Of a DNA stretch of 9,045 bases, positions 5,885 to 9,045 are shown one piece after another; the first letter of the stretch is position 1, and every line of letters starts with the position of its first letter. This DNA is from Krumholzibacterium sp965370495 (GTDB lineage: Bacteria; Krumholzibacteriota; Krumholzibacteriia; Krumholzibacteriales; Krumholzibacteriaceae): the NCBI GenBank assembly GCA_965370495.1, contig CBDUUV010000100.1:1-9045 (forward strand), read 5' to 3'. Both the position numbers and the translations under genes were made by a program. The notes beneath the pieces are model-generated. The model was not told the origin of the DNA and ran no database searches. It saw only the letters and a program-made list of their open reading frames with translations.

Positions 5885-6949
5885 ATGATACGCTTTGCAT
5901 CGCCATACGTTTTTTTGCTTCTTCTCCTGATACCTCCTGTTCTCCTTGTACTGGCCAGGCGTGACAGGGGAGGTAGTATCCGTTTCTCCTCTCTGCTGAA
6001 TGTGCGGAAGGCCGGAAAGTCTCTGAGGCATAGATTCGTGTGGTTGCCACTGGTGATCAGGGTGGTCCTGCTGACACTTCTTATAGCGGCGCTTGCGCGC
6101 CCGCAGCGGGGAAGGGAAATGGTCAAGGAAATAACCAGGGGGATTGCCATTGAGATGGTGATTGACAAGTCGGGAAGCATGAGTGCCGAAATGGAATACA
6201 TGGGGCGGAAGTCCAACAGGCTGGAAGTGGTCAAGAAAGTATTCGAGGAATTTATCAGTGGGAACGGAAAAACTCTCGATGGACGTCATAACGACCTTGT
6301 TGGCATGATAGCTTTCGCGAGATATGCCGACACCATGGCTCCCTTGACTCTCGGGCACGGCGCGCTCCTGAGATTTATCGATACAGTGCATATTGTCAAA
6401 CGCAGGAACGAAGACGGCACGGCGATAGGGGACGCGATCGCGCTGGCAGCCGCAAGGCTGAGGACTGCCGAGGAAGATATCGCGAAGTTTGCCGGCGAAA
6501 CGGGGGAAAAGGAATACGAGATAAAGAGCAAGATTATAATACTCCTTACTGACGGCCAGAACAATTCGGGGTTGAGAACCCCTGGAGAAGCGGCAAAACT
6601 CGCTGCCGAATGGGGGATCAGGATATATACAATAGGGGTTGGAAGCGACCAGAGTGTCAATACGGTCAGGACGCTTTTTGGAAATTTCAAGGTCCCGACG
6701 GCCAACAGGGTGGATACGAGGCCGCTGCAGGCTATTGCCGATATGACCGGGGGTGTCTTCAGGCTGGCCAGGGACGACAAATCACTGAGAGAAATCTACG
6801 AGGAGATCGATTTGCTGGAGAAAAGCGAGATCGAATCGATAAGATACGTTGATTACAGGGAATTGTTTATTCCTTTTTCGGTCGCGGCACTGCTGCTGCT
6901 GATCCTGGAAGTTATCCTGACCAATATCGTATTCAGGAGAATACCTTAG
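5885..6949 (+). CDS. batA: BatA-type VWA-domain membrane protein
   Basis: A 354-residue protein (from ATG 5885) of the BatA aerotolerance type. It begins with IRFASPYVFLLLLLIPPVLL, the usual N-terminal BatA membrane segment, with a second segment at about 50-70 followed by ALARPQ, which is a family hallmark. The VWA domain has IDKSGSM (Asp94, Ser96, Ser98), Thr179 in EDGTAIGDAI and Asp223 in LLTDGQN, so the metal-dependent MIDAS site is complete. A last membrane segment lies at about 328-346. The VWA domain between the second and third segments should face the periplasm by analogy with the family, although I cannot establish topology from sequence alone. A GTG at 5873 would add four residues (VVAD); ATG 5885 fits the family's N-terminus better. 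It begins 15 bp after the BatD-like gene. Proposed partners are MoxR and BatB; substrate unknown. Confidence 0.93.
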   Translation: MIRFASPYVFLLLLLIPPVLLVLARRDRGGSIRFSSLLNVRKAGKSLRHRFVWLPLVIRVVLLTLLIAALARPQRGREMVKEITRGIAIEMVIDKSGSMSAEMEYMGRKSNRLEVVKKVFEEFISGNGKTLDGRHNDLVGMIAFARYADTMAPLTLGHGALLRFIDTVHIVKRRNEDGTAIGDAIALAAARLRTAEEDIAKFAGETGEKEYEIKSKIIILLTDGQNNSGLRTPGEAAKLAAEWGIRIYTIGVGSDQSVNTVRTLFGNFKVPTANRVDTRPLQAIADMTGGVFRLARDDKSLREIYEEIDLLEKSEIESIRYVDYRELFIPFSVAALLLLILEVILTNIVFRRIP

Positions 6950-7003
6950 ATGGCCAGGCCTTTTCTGAAGGGCACCGGGCCCGGAAGGACGAAATAGACA
7001 GTT

Positions 7004-8014
7004 ATGCATCTTGGTAATGTAAAGGTACTACTTCTTCTCTGGCTGCTTCCCGGCCTTGGCGCGATATATGTATGGGCCGCCTACCGCAGGAGCAGGGCGC
7101 TCAGGGTTTTTGTCGAGGCTCAGATCCTCGACCGGATCTCGATGTCGGTCAACCACGCGGGAAGAAGGCTGAAAGCTGTGCTCGTACTTGCTTCCGTGGC
7201 GTTTATCATTATCGCGCTTTCGAGGCCTGCGTGGAATCCAAAACCCAGGACGGTAGAAAGGCGCGGCAGGGATATAATCTTTGTGCTCGATGTGTCGAAA
7301 AGCATGACCGCCGAGGATCTTGCGCCCAACAGGCTCGAAAGAGCGAAGTACGCGATCACCGATATGATTTCCCGCCTGGAAGGAGACAGGGTCGGGCTGG
7401 TTGTTTTCGCCGGAACGGCCGCGCTGAAATGCCCGCTTACACTCGATTACGGGTTTTTCAACATGATGCTCGACGATGTGGATATATACAGTATAGCCCG
7501 GGGTGGAACAATGATCGGCGATGCGATAAGGAAGGCTCTCGACGAGGGGTTCGACGACCAGGAAAAGAAGTACAAGGACCTGATACTGATAACCGATGGA
7601 GAGGATCATGATTCTTTCCCCGTCGAAGCGGCCGAAGAGGCAGGGCGGAGGGGGTTGCGGATAATCGCGATAGGGCTTGGCGATGAGAACCAGGGAAGAA
7701 GAATCCCGGTGACAGGAGATAGAGGGGACCGGTCCTTCATGACATACAAGGGGCAGGAAGTATGGAGCAGGCTGGATGCCGCGACACTGCGCAGGATGGC
7801 AAACACCACTCCCGGCGGCAAATATCTCAATGTTGCCACGGGGGCAATCGATCTCGGTGACGTTTACATAAAACTCATAGCGGGAGAAGAAAAAAGGGAG
7901 ATCGAATCGCTGACGATCAAACTGTATGAGGAGAAGTTCCAGATATTCTTGTCGATAGGCCTCATGTTGCTGCTGGCGGAGATGCTTGTCTCCGAGAGAA
8001 GGAGGAAGGCATGA
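7004..8014 (+). CDS. batB: BatB-type VWA-domain membrane protein
   Basis: A 336-residue paralogue of the preceding gene. Membrane segments lie at about 7-27, 55-75 (ending in ALSRPAW) and 312-330. The VWA domain has LDVSKSM (Asp96, Ser98, Ser100), Thr169 in RGGTMIGDAI and Asp198 in ITDGEDHD, so its MIDAS site is complete. The stretch GDENQGRRIPV then RSFMTYKGQEVWSRLD, and TPGGKYLNVATGAIDLGDVY, match the BatB/TPR-associated VWA pattern rather than BatA. It starts 54 bp after batA. An in-frame TAG at 6995 leaves ATG 7004 as the only upstream start. GGAAGGA is about 15 nt before it, farther than usual, so initiation may be modest. Its stop overlaps the batC start by four bases, which suggests translational coupling. 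It likely acts in the inner membrane with batA, batC and the MoxR ATPase. Confidence 0.93.
   Translation: MHLGNVKVLLLLWLLPGLGAIYVWAAYRRSRALRVFVEAQILDRISMSVNHAGRRLKAVLVLASVAFIIIALSRPAWNPKPRTVERRGRDIIFVLDVSKSMTAEDLAPNRLERAKYAITDMISRLEGDRVGLVVFAGTAALKCPLTLDYGFFNMMLDDVDIYSIARGGTMIGDAIRKALDEGFDDQEKKYKDLILITDGEDHDSFPVEAAEEAGRRGLRIIAIGLGDENQGRRIPVTGDRGDRSFMTYKGQEVWSRLDAATLRRMANTTPGGKYLNVATGAIDLGDVYIKLIAGEEKREIESLTIKLYEEKFQIFLSIGLMLLLAEMLVSERRRKA
8001..8009 (+). promoter_or_regulatory. Strong ribosome binding site of batC
   Basis: GGAGGAAGG ends one base before ATG 8011, with the core GGAGG five bases away from the start. It lies within the end of batB, whose TGA overlaps the batC ATG (ATGA). This is the strongest Shine-Dalgarno sequence among the operon's genes. 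Confidence 0.7.
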
Positions 8015-9045
8015 GCGCCAGGTTTTCCGCGATTGTGGTGATAATGCTTTTTCTGGCCAGCGGGCAGGTATATGCGGATTCCGCCGGAAAGCTTGTCTCA
8101 AAGGGGAACAGGGAATATGACGGGGATAATTATGAAAAGGCGGCCGTGTATTACGAAAAGGCATCAGTGAAGCTGCCGGAATCTCCGATCATTGCTTTCA
8201 ACCTCGGGAACGTTCTGTATCGGAAGGATGATTTTTCTGGCGCCAGAGAGTACTTTGAAGATGCCGCCCTGAAAACGCGGGACATTTCTTTCGAAGCCGG
8301 CGCCTGGTACAATATGGGCAACTGTGCCTTTGGTGAGGCAGGCAGGCAGGCTGACAGCGATATGGAGAAGGCGCTTGAATTCTACAAGGAGAGTGTCAGT
8401 TTTTATGCTACCGCCCTGGAAAAAGATCCCGGGTTGACTGATGCTGCGCACAACATGGAGATAACCCGGCTCTATATCAAGGATCTGCTCGACAGGATAA
8501 AGAAGCAGCAGGAACAGATGAAAGAGATGCAGGAAAAGATGAAGGAAGTGGTTGATTCACTCTCTGCGGCTACCGGGAGGCAGCAGGGAGCGCTCGATAA
8601 ATCGCTCGAGCTTGATGGTGGTGAAGGGCAGGGACAGATGGACAGGCTTGCGGGCGATCAGGAAGAGATCGGTGAATCGACGGGCAGTGTGCGGGACAGG
8701 CTCAGGGAGCTTTTCCCCGGAGAACAGCCCGAACCGGTCCGGCAGGCTTCATCACATCTTGACAGTGCGATTGTCAACCAGGATGATGCGGTCGATGGTT
8801 TGTCAGCGAAGGAGCCCGATAGTGCCGCTGTGGACCAGGAAAAAGCGCTGTCCCAGATGAAGAAGGCGCTTGAAATACTTACGCAGGGCGACAACCAGGA
8901 CCAGAATGGCCAGGAAGAGAAGCAGGACCGGCAAGGGGAGCAGGAACAGAAGGAACAGCAGCCGCCCGAACAGCAGCAGAAGCAGGAACAGGCCGGGAGC
9001 GAAACGGCAATGGGTATCCTGGAAGAAGATAAGGAAAACAGAAAA
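8011..9045 (+). CDS. batC: BatC-type TPR protein, partial at right edge
   Basis: Open to the end of the window: 345 codons without a stop. Residues 1-22 are a signal peptide (cleavage likely after VYA), so the protein should be periplasmic. Three TPR-like units follow: about 24-57 (GNREYDGDNYEKAAVYYEKA), 58-91 (AFNLGNVLYRKDDFSGAREY) and 92-140, where GNCAF is followed by a loop and ALEFYKESVSFYATALEKDP. A charged helical stretch at 151-190 (KKQQEQMKEMQEKMKEVV) is a likely coiled coil. Residues about 190-295 are polar and helical. Residues 297-331 are rich in Gln and Glu. The last residues, ILEEDKENRK, resemble the BatC C-terminal region in which an ILD..EKENL stretch precedes the end, so little may be missing. 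BatC proteins are thought to scaffold the BatA/BatB complex. It is likely co-translated with batB by the ATGA overlap. Confidence 0.9.
   Translation, partial: MSARFSAIVVIMLFLASGQVYADSAGKLVSKGNREYDGDNYEKAAVYYEKASVKLPESPIIAFNLGNVLYRKDDFSGAREYFEDAALKTRDISFEAGAWYNMGNCAFGEAGRQADSDMEKALEFYKESVSFYATALEKDPGLTDAAHNMEITRLYIKDLLDRIKKQQEQMKEMQEKMKEVVDSLSAATGRQQGALDKSLELDGGEGQGQMDRLAGDQEEIGESTGSVRDRLRELFPGEQPEPVRQASSHLDSAIVNQDDAVDGLSAKEPDSAAVDQEKALSQMKKALEILTQGDNQDQNGQEEKQDRQGEQEQKEQQPPEQQQKQEQAGSETAMGILEEDKENRK

Noticed and set aside
5609..6391. Minus-strand open frame of 260 codons across the BatD-like/batA junction
   Set aside because: It overlaps two well-supported genes on the other strand and has no recognisable features.
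6975..6984. Regulatory palindrome CCGGGCCCGG between batA and batB
   Set aside because: It has no loop to form a stable hairpin on its own and is short and GC-rich. I see no evidence beyond chance.
7028..8164. Minus-strand open frame of 378 codons
   Set aside because: It is antisense to batB, which has full MIDAS motifs. The translation is rich in Pro, Arg and His, without a plausible fold, and it starts inside batC.

Overview
The window holds two divergently oriented transcription units from what looks like a Gram-negative bacterium of roughly even base composition. No rRNA or tRNA is present, so taxonomy is inferred from gene content. A moxR/DUF58/Bat aerotolerance-type cluster next to a large secreted papain-like protease with an appended beta-sandwich and a beta-helix-like tail suggests the FCB group, possibly a little-cultured lineage such as Krumholzibacteriota, Eisenbacteria or Latescibacteria. 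I hold this only at low confidence.

Left part (1-1405, minus strand): a secreted C1A cysteine peptidase with an intact catalytic triad, running off the left edge. It is open over 468 codons. Short open frames on the plus strand and in other minus frames here are shadows of it. Between 1406 and 1733 lies a divergent promoter region. It contains a consensus-like minus-strand promoter, a 7-1-7 AT-rich palindrome resembling Fur/PerR-family boxes, an imperfect stem-loop, a plus-strand promoter candidate and a GC-rich hairpin in the presumed leader of the rightward operon.

Right part (1749-9045, plus strand): a seven-gene operon in the order moxR ATPase, DUF58 MIDAS protein, membrane-anchored TPR protein with a SurA/PrsA-like chaperone segment, BatD/DUF4381-like protein, BatA-type VWA protein, BatB-type VWA protein, and BatC-type TPR protein (cut by the right edge). 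Gaps are short (3 to 54 bp), and batB and batC overlap by 4 bp, so co-transcription is likely. By family knowledge, MoxR AAA+ ATPases act with VWA/MIDAS proteins in chaperone-like or maturation roles at the cell envelope. Here three MIDAS proteins (DUF58, BatA, BatB) are encoded with two TPR proteins that could act as periplasmic scaffolds. The actual substrate is unknown.

The most unusual points are three. The fourth gene begins inside two in-frame 45-bp tandem repeats, each carrying a CCCGGCA/TGCCGGG palindrome. The third gene appears to combine TPRs with a SurA/PrsA-like chaperone from which the parvulin domain is missing. The divergent promoter region contains a possible Fur/PerR-type operator. 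The operon itself is a known type of system, not a wholly new one.
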